Source of the DNA: Trebonia sp036501515
GTDB taxonomy: Bacteria; Actinomycetota; Actinomycetes; Streptosporangiales; Streptosporangiaceae
Assembly: GCA_036501515.1 (NCBI GenBank)
Contig: DASYAD010000331.1
Location: forward strand, 1-64,000
Direction of reading: 5' to 3'
DNA length: 64,000 nucleotides
In this document: positions 51,412-60,013 of the stretch, piece after piece
Layout: every line of letters starts with the position of its first letter
Position numbering within the stretch: the stretch's first letter is position 1
Program-made: the position numbers and the translations under genes
The notes under the pieces: generated by a model
What the model was told of the DNA's origin: nothing
Databases searched by the model: none
The model's input: only the letters and a program-made list of their open reading frames with translations

Positions 51412-52656
51412 TCAGCGCGGTGTTACCACGAACTGGCGCAGTGACAGGTCACGAAAAGTCACCGGGCCGCGCGGGCCGGGCACCGCGTCCAGGTTGATTC
51501 CGGTCTCCGGCAGCTCGAGCAGCTTGAACCCGTCGAGGAGCCTGGTGGTGGCATTCCAGAAGGCGCCCGTGCCCGCGTAGGCCGCGAGGAACTCACGGGC
51601 CGCCGCCGCGTCGCCGGCGGCTATTCCCGCCGCCAGGCCCGAGGTCTCGTCGTTGGCGATGGCGGCCGCGTCGGCCGGGCCTGAGGCCCGGGCAATGGTG
51701 ACCGTGGCCTCGCGTTCGGCGTCCAGCGCCCACTCGTAGCCGAGCGGATGGTCGTGCGGCGGCAGCGAAGCCCTGATGCCGAGCCCTGACAGCTGGCCGG
51801 TGATCTCCGGCAGCCAGTCGTCCCACAGCTCCTGGTCGAGCAGCAGCAGGTTGAGGCGGTTGCACACGCCAAGCCGGTCGAGACTGCTGGCGATCAACGA
51901 GGAAGCCAGCCCCCGTTCTGATGAAGGATGAATGTAAAGCACCCCGCCGCCATCGGCATGGGCGAGGGTGCGGACGCCGTGCGCCGCCCCCTCGGCGGCC
52001 AGCACCCGGGTCGACTCGCCGCTGCCGCGCAAGATGACCAGGGGGATCAGCTTCGGCTCACGGACCAGCGCGTACGCGGCGGCCTTGCCCGGCACCCGGA
52101 CAACCTGGATCGCGGCCGGGTCGAGACCCGCCGCCGCCAGGGCCGGCGCGATCACCTCGTCCGCCAGCGCGATCGCCGAGCGCAGGGCCGCGCTGCCGGT
52201 CCGCAGCACGCCCGCGTTGCGCGACTTGACCAGCTGCGAGGCGATGTCCACGACAACGTTCGGCCTGGCTTCGAAGTTCGCACCGATCACGCCGACCGGG
52301 CGGCGGCGCTCGTAGAGCACCAGGTCGCCTGGCAGGTCGCGGATCGCGCGGTCGGCAGGCTCGGCCTCGACGGCCGCGAGGATCTCAAGCTGCGCGGCCA
52401 TCGACTTGAGACGGGCGTCGTCCAGCCGGAGCCGGTCGCGGACCCCGGCGGGCAGCCCGCCGTCCTCCGCCGCGCGCATGTCCGCCTCGTTGGCTGCGAG
52501 CACCGCGGGCGCGGCGTCGCGCAGGGCCTGCGCCATCGCGCCAAGGGCCGTATCCAGGGCGCCGTCAGGCGCGCCGGCCAGACCGGGAGCCGCGGCCCTG
52601 GCCGCCCGTGCGGCCGCCCGCACCGCTTCGGCGGCCCGCGTCTCATCCGCTGTCAT
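51412..52656 (-). CDS. proA: Gamma-glutamyl phosphate reductase
   Basis: The 414-residue protein has the aldehyde-dehydrogenase-like fold: RRPVGVIGANFEARPNVVVD, KSRNAGVLRTGSAALRSA, the nucleophile Cys in DRLGVCNRLNLLLLD and ANDETSGLAAGIAAGD. It reduces glutamyl phosphate to the semialdehyde for proline. ATG 52656 is chosen because GGAGG lies 7 nt upstream; ATG 52662 would be 1 nt from the site. No proB is next to it in this window. It faces the sigma operon with 79 bp between. Confidence 0.94.
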   Translation of the reverse strand: MTADETRAAEAVRAAARAARAAAPGLAGAPDGALDTALGAMAQALRDAAPAVLAANEADMRAAEDGGLPAGVRDRLRLDDARLKSMAAQLEILAAVEAEPADRAIRDLPGDLVLYERRRPVGVIGANFEARPNVVVDIASQLVKSRNAGVLRTGSAALRSAIALADEVIAPALAAAGLDPAAIQVVRVPGKAAAYALVREPKLIPLVILRGSGESTRVLAAEGAAHGVRTLAHADGGGVLYIHPSSERGLASSLIASSLDRLGVCNRLNLLLLDQELWDDWLPEITGQLSGLGIRASLPPHDHPLGYEWALDAEREATVTIARASGPADAAAIANDETSGLAAGIAAGDAAAAREFLAAYAGTGAFWNATTRLLDGFKLLELPETGINLDAVPGPRGPVTFRDLSLRQFVVTPR

Positions 52657-52947
52657 GTTCATACCTCCAGGGCGTGCAGTCTTCCCTGCCGAGGTTATCC
52701 TCCGCGGCCGCCAGCACTGGCAGCACCGGCAGCACGGCTGACGGAGTACGAGTGTGACACAGCAGACATTTTCGCCCGAAATATAGCGCGCCGTCTATAC
52801 GCTTCAGCTGACTGGCGGACGGTGAGCCCGCCAGACGAGCCGGACGGGCGCCCCCCGAGAGCAGGCGACCGCCAACGACCCGCCTTGTGTACTGGTAAAA
52901 GGACACGGGTTGCGCTGCCAGCGGCAGCGCCCAGGAGGTGCTCAGAC

Positions 52948-53343
52948 ATGAAGCTCAGCTCTCGTTTCCTGCTCGACAGCCTGTTCGTGACGGCGGGAGG
53001 TTTCCTGGCCGTCGCGTCGATGGCGTGGGCCGCCGGCACGGTTGGCTGGACCGCGTTCGGCGTGTCGGCCGGCGTGACCGTACTGGCCGTCGTCAGCGCG
53101 GCGCTAGCGCGCAAGAGCTCCCGCCGCCTTGGCCACGGGCTGCTCGGCCTGGTCGCGCTGTGGTCGCTTGTCGCGGCCGTGACATTCTCCGGACCGGCGC
53201 TGACCTGGCTCGTCTTCGCTGACGCGATCGCACTCGGCGTGCTCGCGCTGGCCGACCTGGCCGCGCACGAGGCCACCACCGAGCGGATCGTCCACTCGCT
53301 GGAAGTCCGTGAGCCGGCCGCGGAGGGCCGGATCGCCGCCTGA
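52948..53343 (+). CDS. Small four-helix membrane protein
   Basis: The 131-residue protein has four hydrophobic segments (LLDSLFVTAGGFLAVASMAWA, VGWTAFGVSAGVTVLAVVSA, LGHGLLGLVALWSLVAAVTF and LVFADAIALGVLALADLAA) and a polar C-terminus. GGAGG lies 9 nt before the ATG. I do not recognise the family. It is divergent from proA (291-bp gap, in which the AT-rich ttttcgcccgaaatatagcg is the best promoter candidate). It converges on the MFS gene. Confidence 0.75.
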   Translation: MKLSSRFLLDSLFVTAGGFLAVASMAWAAGTVGWTAFGVSAGVTVLAVVSAALARKSSRRLGHGLLGLVALWSLVAAVTFSGPALTWLVFADAIALGVLALADLAAHEATTERIVHSLEVREPAAEGRIAA

Positions 53344-53404
53344 GCAGGGAACCGGCCGGGCAGGAAGCTGTCCGGTTAAGAAACTGTCCAGTTAAGAAGC
53401 CGGC

Positions 53405-53440
53405 CGCCCGGTGAGCCCGCTGACGCGGGGTCACCGGGCG
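53405..53440. terminator. Hairpin between convergent genes
   Basis: CGCCCGGTGA and TCACCGGGCG are perfect 10-bp arms with a 16-nt loop, placed between the four-helix membrane protein and the MFS gene. No T run is visible, so it could also end transcription poorly. Confidence 0.5.
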
Positions 53441-53479
53441 GTCTGGTCGCTGACGCGGGGTCACCGGGCGGTCTGGTCG
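53420..53479. repeat. Exact 30-bp tandem duplication over a stop codon
   Basis: CTGACGCGGGGTCACCGGGC and the following ten bases occur twice in a row (53420-53449 and 53450-53479). The MFS stop codon lies in the second copy and an equivalent stop in the first, in the same frame. Confidence 0.9.
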
Positions 53480-55020
53480 CCGGCCGGGCACCTGGCGGTT
53501 TCGGCCGTTCCGGTCCTGAGCGGCGGCGCGTCCAGGGCGCAGTGCGAAACCTGGAGCTCGTCGGCGTCCGTTTGCTGGCCGGCCGGCTCCCCGGCCCGGC
53601 CGCGCCGCGGGTTGGTGATCGTGAGCGCTGCGAGGACGCCCGCGGCGGCCGCGGCCGCCGCGGCGATCAGCACGGCCTCGTGGAAACCCTTTGTCAGCAC
53701 CGCCGGGTGCAGGTAGGCGTCACCCGTCAGGCCCGCCAGCGCGGGCAGTACCGCCACCGCGATCAGGCTGCCCGTCCTGGCCACGTCGTTGTTGACCGCG
53801 GAGGCGATGCCCGAGTGCTCCGCGGGCGCGGCCGACAGCGCGGTGGCGGTCAGCGGCGCCACGTTGATCGCCAGGCCGAGTCCGAGCACGATGACGGCGG
53901 GCAGCACCTCGGTGAGGTAGTTGCCGTCCCCGCTTATCCGGGTGAACAGGACGAACCCGGCCGCGATCACCAGCGGCCCCACGGTCATCTGCAGCCGCGG
54001 CCCGATCCTGGCCGACAGCGCCGCTGACCGGGCGGACAGCGCCAGCATGATGGCCGTCAGCGGCAGCAGCGCCGTCCCCGCCTCGAGCGCGCTGTACCCG
54101 CTGACGTCCTGCAGCACGACCGGCACCAGGAACAAGGCGCCGCCGAGGGCGCCGTAGACGACGAACGTGACCGCGTTGGCCGCGCTGAACTGACGGGTGC
54201 GGAACACGGTCAGCGGCAGCATCGGATGGTCGCTGCGCGCCTCGACAACGCAGAAGGCGCCCAGCAGGGCCACGCCCGCGAGCAGGCTTGCCAGCACGAC
54301 CGGCGACGTCCAGCCGTCCGCGGCGGCGGCGATCAGACCGTAGCTGAGGCCCGCCAGCGCCAGGCTGATCGCCGCGGCCCCGGCCGGGTCGAGCCGCTGC
54401 GGCGGTCCGGGAGCGCGTGACTCGGGTACGTGCTTAGCCGCGATGAGCACCACCGCCGCCGCCAGCGGCAGGTTGATGAAGAAAACCAGCCGCCAGGACA
54501 CGGCGCCGATCAGCCAGCCGCCGAGGAACGGCCCGGCTGCGGTGGCGACCCCGCCGAGTCCCGACCATGCGCCGATAGCCCGGGACCGGTCGTCCGGTCT
54601 GAACGAGGCCTGCAGGATCGCCAGGCTGCCGGGAGTCAGCAGCGCCGCGCCGACTCCCTGCAGCGCCCTGGCCGCGATCAGCAGCCCGGCGCTGGGCGCC
54701 AGGCCGCAGGCGAGCGACGCAAGCGCGAACCAGATCGTGCCGATCACGAACATCTTCCGCCGGCCGTGCACGTCACCGAGCGCGCCGCCGAGCAGCAGCA
54801 AGCCGGCCAGCGGGAGCGTGTAACCGTCGACGACCCACTGCATGCTGGCCACCGAAGCGTGGAAATCGCGGCCGATCGCCGGCAGCGCGATGCCAACCAC
54901 CGTGGCGTCGAGCGCGGCGATACCCGAGCCGAGCACGGTCGCGGTCAGCACCCAGCGCCCGGCGGGACTGGCGTACCGCAGGCCAGGCGCCTCCCCCGTC
55001 ACCACGCCGTCGGCGGCCAC
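53461..55020 (-). CDS. DHA2-type MFS drug exporter
   Basis: The 519-residue protein has 14 membrane segments of the EmrB/QacA type. Motifs include LDATVVGIALPAIGRDF (motif D1), VVDGYTLPLAGLLLLGGALG with GDVHGRRKMFVIG (motif A), and GVGAALLTPGSLAIL and GGVATAAGPFLGGWL (motif C-like). It exports lipophilic drugs or metabolites by proton antiport. The last 40 residues are a polar Cys/Arg tail and end within a 30-bp tandem duplication. It is 7 bp downstream of the next gene on the strand, so the two are co-transcribed. Confidence 0.92.
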   Translation of the reverse strand: MAADGVVTGEAPGLRYASPAGRWVLTATVLGSGIAALDATVVGIALPAIGRDFHASVASMQWVVDGYTLPLAGLLLLGGALGDVHGRRKMFVIGTIWFALASLACGLAPSAGLLIAARALQGVGAALLTPGSLAILQASFRPDDRSRAIGAWSGLGGVATAAGPFLGGWLIGAVSWRLVFFINLPLAAAVVLIAAKHVPESRAPGPPQRLDPAGAAAISLALAGLSYGLIAAAADGWTSPVVLASLLAGVALLGAFCVVEARSDHPMLPLTVFRTRQFSAANAVTFVVYGALGGALFLVPVVLQDVSGYSALEAGTALLPLTAIMLALSARSAALSARIGPRLQMTVGPLVIAAGFVLFTRISGDGNYLTEVLPAVIVLGLGLAINVAPLTATALSAAPAEHSGIASAVNNDVARTGSLIAVAVLPALAGLTGDAYLHPAVLTKGFHEAVLIAAAAAAAAGVLAALTITNPRRGRAGEPAGQQTDADELQVSHCALDAPPLRTGTAETARCPAGDQTAR

Positions 55021-55027
55021 GCTGGCG

Positions 55028-55924
55028 CTAGCTCACCACGCTCGCGGTGACGGTCGTCCGCCGCTGGCGGAGCTCGTCCCGGATCTGGTGACCGAGCTTC
55101 CGCGTCTCCCTGCGGTTAAGCAGCGCGCCGGCGACCGCCCCGGTGAACAGCGGTGCGAGCGAGAACGTCGACCGGCGGACGCGGGCCGCCAGCCGCCTGG
55201 TCAGCTGCCTGGCCAGCGGAGAACCCGCGATAAGCAGCAGCCCGCCGTCCACCGCGTACACGCCGCGGCGGGAGGCCCATGAGCCGAGGTAAGCGCGGGC
55301 CCGTTCGGTCGTGCTGCCTGTCGCCGGCATGCCGTATACCTCGTGCAGCTCGGCGACCAGCTTTATCTCGATCCCGACGGTGGCGAGGGTTTCCGCCGCC
55401 ACTTCCGCCGGGAACGCCGGCAGCGCGGGCAGCGCCGCCCAGGCCCCGGTCGCGCCGCCGACCGCCGCCGCGGCCCTGGCCGCGTTCTCGACCAGCCGCT
55501 GCGCGATCTCGTCGTCGGACTTGCCCGGATACCGGGCGCGCAGCGTGGCCTGGTCGCGGATCCGCAGCCGCGGTCCCATCGCCACCACCTGCGCGGTCAG
55601 CCAGGTCATGCCTGAGGTCACCCCGGACGTCACCCCGCGGCCAGCCGAGCCGGCCCCGCGACGGGCGCTGCCGGCGCCTCGCCGTGCGCTGCCTACGCCG
55701 CGGCGGGCGGTGCCGGCGCCGCGACGGGCGGCCGAGGCGGCTCCCGCCGCGGCGGACGCCGTCCGGTCGGCAATGGAGTGCAGCGCGCCGGCGATCCGCT
55801 TCTGTTCCGCCGGTCCGCTGGTCTCCGTGAGCTCGACCGCGACCTCCGCCGCCTGCCGCGCGGCGGCGTCGTCCGCCTGCCGCGCGCCGGCATCATCCAC
55901 CGCGTCTCCGCTGTTCACACCGGC
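55028..55924 (-). CDS. Actinobacterial membrane-associated hypothetical protein
   Basis: The 298-residue protein has an N-terminal acidic/Ala-rich segment, then an Arg/Gly/Ala repeat with SARRGAG units (about 65-100), and a mostly helical C-terminus containing LPAFPAEVAAETLATVGIEIKLVAELHEVYGM and two hydrophobic stretches near 220-265. The segment with VGIEIKLVAELHEVYGMP recalls the EcsC-related protein family; I am not certain. ATG 55924 follows an AGGTGA site by 6 nt. It heads the MFS operon. Confidence 0.65.
   Translation of the reverse strand, partial: AGVNSGDAVDDAGARQADDAAARQAAEVAVELTETSGPAEQKRIAGALHSIADRTASAAAGAASAARRGAGTARRGVGSARRGAGSARRGAGSAGRGVTSGVTSGMTWLTAQVVAMGPRLRIRDQATLRARYPGKSDDEIAQRLVENAARAAAAVGGATGAWAALPALPAFPAEVAAETLATVGIEIKLVAELHEVYGMPATGSTTERARAYLGSWASRRGVYAVDGGLLLIAGSPLARQLTRRLAARVRRSTFSLAPLFTGAVAGALLNRRETRKLGHQIRDELRQRRTTVTASVVS
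55628..55740. repeat. In-frame Arg/Gly/Ala repeat in the hypothetical gene
   Basis: The 21-bp-related unit encoding SARRGAG or variants is repeated about five times. It is the only clearly repetitive part of the gene. The basic charge suggests an interaction with acidic partners or nucleic acid. Confidence 0.65.
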
Positions 55925-56207
55925 CATGCGCGTCACCTGCCGTCCCCGTCGTTGATGAGGCCACGGTTACCGAGACCCACGTTACCTGGACGCATAGTTA
56001 CCCGAACACGGCAGATTACTCAGACAGCGCCGAACCACGACCGGGAACACCGTCAATCCCAGGAGCGGCAATTTCGGACGCGCAGAGCGATCAGGCGGTC
56101 ACGGAATATTGGATTAAGCACTACTTGTATTGGTCACATCGCCTATAGTGACGCACGAGATCAATTGCACGCCGGTCCCGCTGGTTCCGAACAGGAGCAC
56201 ATCCCCT

Positions 56208-57236
56208 ATGGCCGAGACGGCAGTTATGGCACCGTCGGCCGGCGGTACCGCGCCAGCGGTACAGCTAGCCCGCGTGTGGCTCACGGCCCTTACCGTCAGC
56301 CGGGCTGAAAGGCCCGCCGATCACGCCGGCATTCCGATGGACGGCACAAATGCGCAGGCTTTTCTTACCGCTCAGTCAGCGGCACTCCTCGCCATCCTGC
56401 TCGGCGACCCGTTCCGGCCGCGGCAGGCGGCCGCCATCGGGCACGCACTGGTGCGGGCGGACTTCGTCAGCGCCGATGTCCTCGGGCGGTCGCTGCGGGT
56501 GCTGTTCCTGCGCCTGCCGGGGCTGCTGGCCCAGGACCCGCTGGCCGGGCGGGCCAGCGCGAGCGGCCTTGAACGACGGGTCGCCGAGGTTACAGAAGCG
56601 CTGGCGAACGGCTACGTGCGGGCGCTGCGCGACCGGACGCTGGCCGAGCAGGAATCCATCAGGCGGGCCGAGCTTGACGCGCAGCGGATCGTCAGCGACC
56701 AGCTCAGGCACCAGGCAACGCACGACCCGCTGACCGGGCTGCCTAACCGTGCGGTGGTCTTCGACCGGCTGGCCGTCGCCCTCGAGCCCGCCCGGCGCAC
56801 CACCGCGGGGCTTTGCTACCTAGACCTCGACGGCTTCAAGACGATCAACGACCGCTACGGGCACGAAGCGGGCGACGAGCTGCTCGTGACGGTGGCCAGA
56901 CGGATCGGTGAGACGGCGCGCGCCCGCGGCGCGCTCGCCGGGCGCATCGGCGGCGACGAATTCATCGTGCTGGCCGAGATCTCCCCCGGCATCGTCGGCA
57001 TGATCGCGCTCGCCACCAGCATTCTGGCGGCGGTCGGCCGCCCCGTCCCGCTGCGCATCGGCCGGGTCAGTGTCTCGGCCTGCGCAGGCATCGCCGAGCG
57101 GGCCGCGGGCGCACCCGCGCCAGCCGCGATGATCGCCGACGCCGACGCCGCTCTCTACCAGGCCAAGTCCAGCGGACCCGGGAGGTGGGCGGTCTACGGC
57201 TCGGCGCGCGGACTCGAGCAGGGACGAACCGGCTGA
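56208..57236 (+). CDS. Diguanylate cyclase (GGDEF)
   Basis: The 342-residue protein has a helical sensor-like N-terminus (AQAFLTAQSAALLAILLGDP), a coiled-coil linker, and a GGDEF domain beginning at HDPLTGLPNRAVVFDRL. The signature is intact (GRIGGDEFIVLAE), and residues for Mg and GTP (YLDLDGFKTINDRYGHEAGD) are present. The residues five upstream are RARG, so no RxxD inhibitory site is seen. It should make cyclic di-GMP. ATG 56208 follows AGGAG by 11 nt. Its 3' end overlaps the convergent gene by 43 bp. Confidence 0.9.
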   Translation: MAETAVMAPSAGGTAPAVQLARVWLTALTVSRAERPADHAGIPMDGTNAQAFLTAQSAALLAILLGDPFRPRQAAAIGHALVRADFVSADVLGRSLRVLFLRLPGLLAQDPLAGRASASGLERRVAEVTEALANGYVRALRDRTLAEQESIRRAELDAQRIVSDQLRHQATHDPLTGLPNRAVVFDRLAVALEPARRTTAGLCYLDLDGFKTINDRYGHEAGDELLVTVARRIGETARARGALAGRIGGDEFIVLAEISPGIVGMIALATSILAAVGRPVPLRIGRVSVSACAGIAERAAGAPAPAAMIADADAALYQAKSSGPGRWAVYGSARGLEQGRTG

Positions 57237-57895
57237 TCGGCGGCCGCTAGGCCGACCTGGGCGGACGCCGGCTGCGCACAGGCGTACCAGGAGGCCGGCC
57301 GGGCCGGCTGGCCGAGGCTGGGAAGCATCGGACGCAGTGTTTCTCCCGCCGGACCAGGCTGGGCCTGCGGCCCGGCACCAGGCACGGTCGCGAGGGCCGC
57401 GGCGGCGACCGCGACCGGTGCGGCCGCTGCCCGCGCCATCCACGCCAGGGACGGCCCGGTGACCGGACCGTCGGCCACCGCCGGGCCGGCGACGCCGGCG
57501 ACGGTAACCGCACCGCCTGGCCCGCCCCGCAGCTCTGGCGTGGCCGCGGCGCCGCCGGCTGAGGCCACTACGAACAGCGTCATGAGCCCGACGACGAGAC
57601 CGCTCGGCACCAGCGCGGCCGCCGGGTGCAGCCGGACGATCGAGCCGGCCACCCGGGCCGCCGTCCGTACCCGGTCAAGACCGAGCGCGAGCACCAGCTG
57701 GTGCAGCGGCAGGGCGGGGCCGAAACCCCGGCTCGCCTCCTGCCGCAGCCGACGGATCACCGCCCGGCGCTGCCAGGCGGTCAGCCCGGGAACCAGGTAC
57801 ACCGTGACCCCCCGGTCACCGCGTTCCGTCCGGCCGTGCAGCCAGGTCGCCTCGTGCGTCCCAGCCGAAAAGTCCTTATAGCGAATGCGAATCAC
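57194..57895 (-). CDS. Actinobacterial hypothetical membrane protein
   Basis: The 233-residue protein opens with VIRIRYKDFSAGTHEATWLHG, contains VVYLVPGLTAWQRRAVIRRLRQEASRGFGP-like residues (TVYLVPGLTAWQRRA), and has one or two membrane segments near 100-120. The tail is Ala/Pro/Gly-rich. The GTG at 57895 is chosen because upstream codons look random and the conserved N-terminus starts here. Function unknown. The stop lies inside the GGDEF gene. Confidence 0.7.
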   Translation of the reverse strand: MIRIRYKDFSAGTHEATWLHGRTERGDRGVTVYLVPGLTAWQRRAVIRRLRQEASRGFGPALPLHQLVLALGLDRVRTAARVAGSIVRLHPAAALVPSGLVVGLMTLFVVASAGGAAATPELRGGPGGAVTVAGVAGPAVADGPVTGPSLAWMARAAAAPVAVAAAALATVPGAGPQAQPGPAGETLRPMLPSLGQPARPASWYACAQPASAQVGLAAADQPVRPCSSPRAEP

Positions 57896-58150
57896 AGCAC
57901 AGTCCGTTCGCGCCTGCCAAGCCCCGTACGCATGCGTAAGCACGCGGCAAATGAACCCTCCGCAGCCCGCGATTCGCCCCGACGGCCAACGGCCGCCGCG
58001 AGGAGCGAGAAGGTCCACACAGCTCCCGGCCCCCGCCGGTTACTGTATTAGCAGCACCGAATATAACGCAACGGATTGCCATGTTCACGGTAAATAGATA
58101 AGTTGCCCGCTTCGCGCCGGCCCCCTGCCTCGGACTACCCTGCGTAGGTG

Positions 58151-59806
58151 ATGACCGGACAGCCGGACGCCGAGCCGGGCGGCACGGATACCAGCGCCGC
58201 CCCCGACGCCCCGCAAGGGGCGGGCCAGGCGCGGGCAGGACAGGCAGCGGCGGTGCCGCTGCTGCGACCGCGCCTGGCGCTGCCGGCGGCGCTCGCGGGC
58301 GGCCTGCTGCTCGCGGCGGCGTTCGCACCGGCCGGCATATGGCCATTGGCCGTCGTCAGCCCCGCGCTGCTGGTCACGGCCCTGTGGGGACGCTCGCTGC
58401 GCGGCTCGTTCACCGTCGGCCTCATCTTCGGGCTCGGATTTTTCTTCCTGCTTCTCGTCTGGGTGGTCAACCTCGCCTGGTTCGCCTGGGTCGCCCTCGC
58501 GATCGCCTCGGCGGTGATCTTCGCCGTGTTCGCCGTCGCGCAGCGGCTGCTGCTGAACTTGCGCTGGTGGCCACTCGCGGTAGCCGGCTGGTGGGTGGCC
58601 GCGGAGGCGTTCAGGGACCGCTGGCCGTGGGGCGGCTTCCCGTGGGGCAGGCTGGCGATGAGCCAGGCCGGGCTGCCGACGCAGGGCTGGGCCGCGGTCG
58701 GCGGCGCGCCGCTGCTCTCGTTCGCGGTCGCGCTCACCGGCGGCACGCTGGCCTGGGTCCTGGTCACGCTACTGGCCCGCGACCGCGGGGCGGCCAGCGG
58801 GCACTGGCGGCGCACCGCGGTCGCCGCGGCGGCGTTCGCGGTCACCGCGGGCGTTTCCTGCCTGCCCGCCGTGCTGCCGCTCGACCCCGTCCCCGCGAAC
58901 GCCAAGACGGCGGAGATCGCCGCCATCCAGGGCAACGTGCCCCGGGCGCGGTCGCTCCAGGCGATGCTCGACGACCTGGCGGTGACCTCCAACCACGTGG
59001 CCGCGACGGTCAAGCTGGCGAACAAGGTCGCCGCGGGCACCGCCGCCAAGCCGGAACTGGTGGTCTGGCCGGAAAACTCCACCAGCATCGATCCCCGCTA
59101 TGACCTGGCGATTTATCAGGAGATCGCGAGCGCGGCCAGCACTATCGGCGAGCCCATCCTGGTCGGAGCGGTGCTTGAGAACCCGCTGCGCAACGCCGGC
59201 GTGCTCTGGCTGCCAGGCACGGGGCCGAGCACGGTCTACGCCAAGCGCCAGCTCGTACCGTTCGGCGAGTACATCCCCTTCCGCAGTCTGATCAGCAAGA
59301 TCACGTCGCTGACGCAGCTGCAGCCAACCGACTTCGTGCCCGGCCACGCCACTGTCGTCTTCAAGGTCGGCCAGATCCGCCTCGGTGACGTCATCTGCTA
59401 CGAGGTCGGTTTCGACGACCTCGTGCGGAGCGAGGTCGCCGCCGGGGCCAACGTCCTGGCCATGCAGAGCAACGACGCCACCTTCGAGCGGGACGGCCAG
59501 ACCGGCGAGAGCGGCCAGCAGCTGGCGATGGCCCGGATCCGCGCGGTGGAGTTCGACCGCGCGGTCGTCGTCGCTTCCACCACCGGGTACAGCGCGATCG
59601 TCGCGCCGGACGGGCGGCTGGTCACCAGCAGCGGCACCTGGCAGCAGGCCGAGCTCGAGGCGCGGGTCCCGCTGCTGACAAGCACCACGCTGGCCGAGCG
59701 GGCCGGCGCCTGGCCGGAGTGGGCGATCGTCGCCGCGACCGCCGTCGCGCTCTGTTTCGGGATCTGGAAGCAACGCCGCCAGGGCACGAGAACGGCAAAC
59801 CAGTAA
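58151..59806 (+). CDS. lnt: Apolipoprotein N-acyltransferase
   Basis: The 551-residue protein has about eight membrane segments and a C-terminal nitrilase-like domain with the catalytic triad Glu (VVWPENSTSID), Lys (YAKRQLVPFGEY) and Cys (GDVICYEVGFDDLVR). It transfers an acyl chain to the N-terminus of the diacylated lipoprotein Cys, the last step of lipoprotein maturation. Several lipoprotein genes in this window are its likely substrates. An N-terminal polar tail of about 35 residues precedes the first membrane segment. GTG 58148 overlaps ATG 58151, and ATG is preferred. Confidence 0.92.
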   Translation: MTGQPDAEPGGTDTSAAPDAPQGAGQARAGQAAAVPLLRPRLALPAALAGGLLLAAAFAPAGIWPLAVVSPALLVTALWGRSLRGSFTVGLIFGLGFFFLLLVWVVNLAWFAWVALAIASAVIFAVFAVAQRLLLNLRWWPLAVAGWWVAAEAFRDRWPWGGFPWGRLAMSQAGLPTQGWAAVGGAPLLSFAVALTGGTLAWVLVTLLARDRGAASGHWRRTAVAAAAFAVTAGVSCLPAVLPLDPVPANAKTAEIAAIQGNVPRARSLQAMLDDLAVTSNHVAATVKLANKVAAGTAAKPELVVWPENSTSIDPRYDLAIYQEIASAASTIGEPILVGAVLENPLRNAGVLWLPGTGPSTVYAKRQLVPFGEYIPFRSLISKITSLTQLQPTDFVPGHATVVFKVGQIRLGDVICYEVGFDDLVRSEVAAGANVLAMQSNDATFERDGQTGESGQQLAMARIRAVEFDRAVVVASTTGYSAIVAPDGRLVTSSGTWQQAELEARVPLLTSTTLAERAGAWPEWAIVAATAVALCFGIWKQRRQGTRTANQ

Positions 59807-60013
59807 GAACAAGCGCAGCCCGATGAACGAGGGCCGCCCAACCAAGTCCGCGCCCAGGGCTCCCTGACCGCCGGCGGAGCCCGGTAAGAACAGCTTGCGG
59901 CCGATAAGGTGGAAGTTTCCGGGTACGGGACGGTTCCGGGCGCTGGACGTCCGGAGGTCCGGAGGTCCCGACGACGAGGTCCCGGAGACGAGAGAACAGG
60001 AGACCGGATAACC

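Noticed and set aside
51928..52947. An N-terminal extension of the small membrane protein
   Set aside because: It runs antisense across proA; the ribosome site GGAGG fixes the start at 52948.
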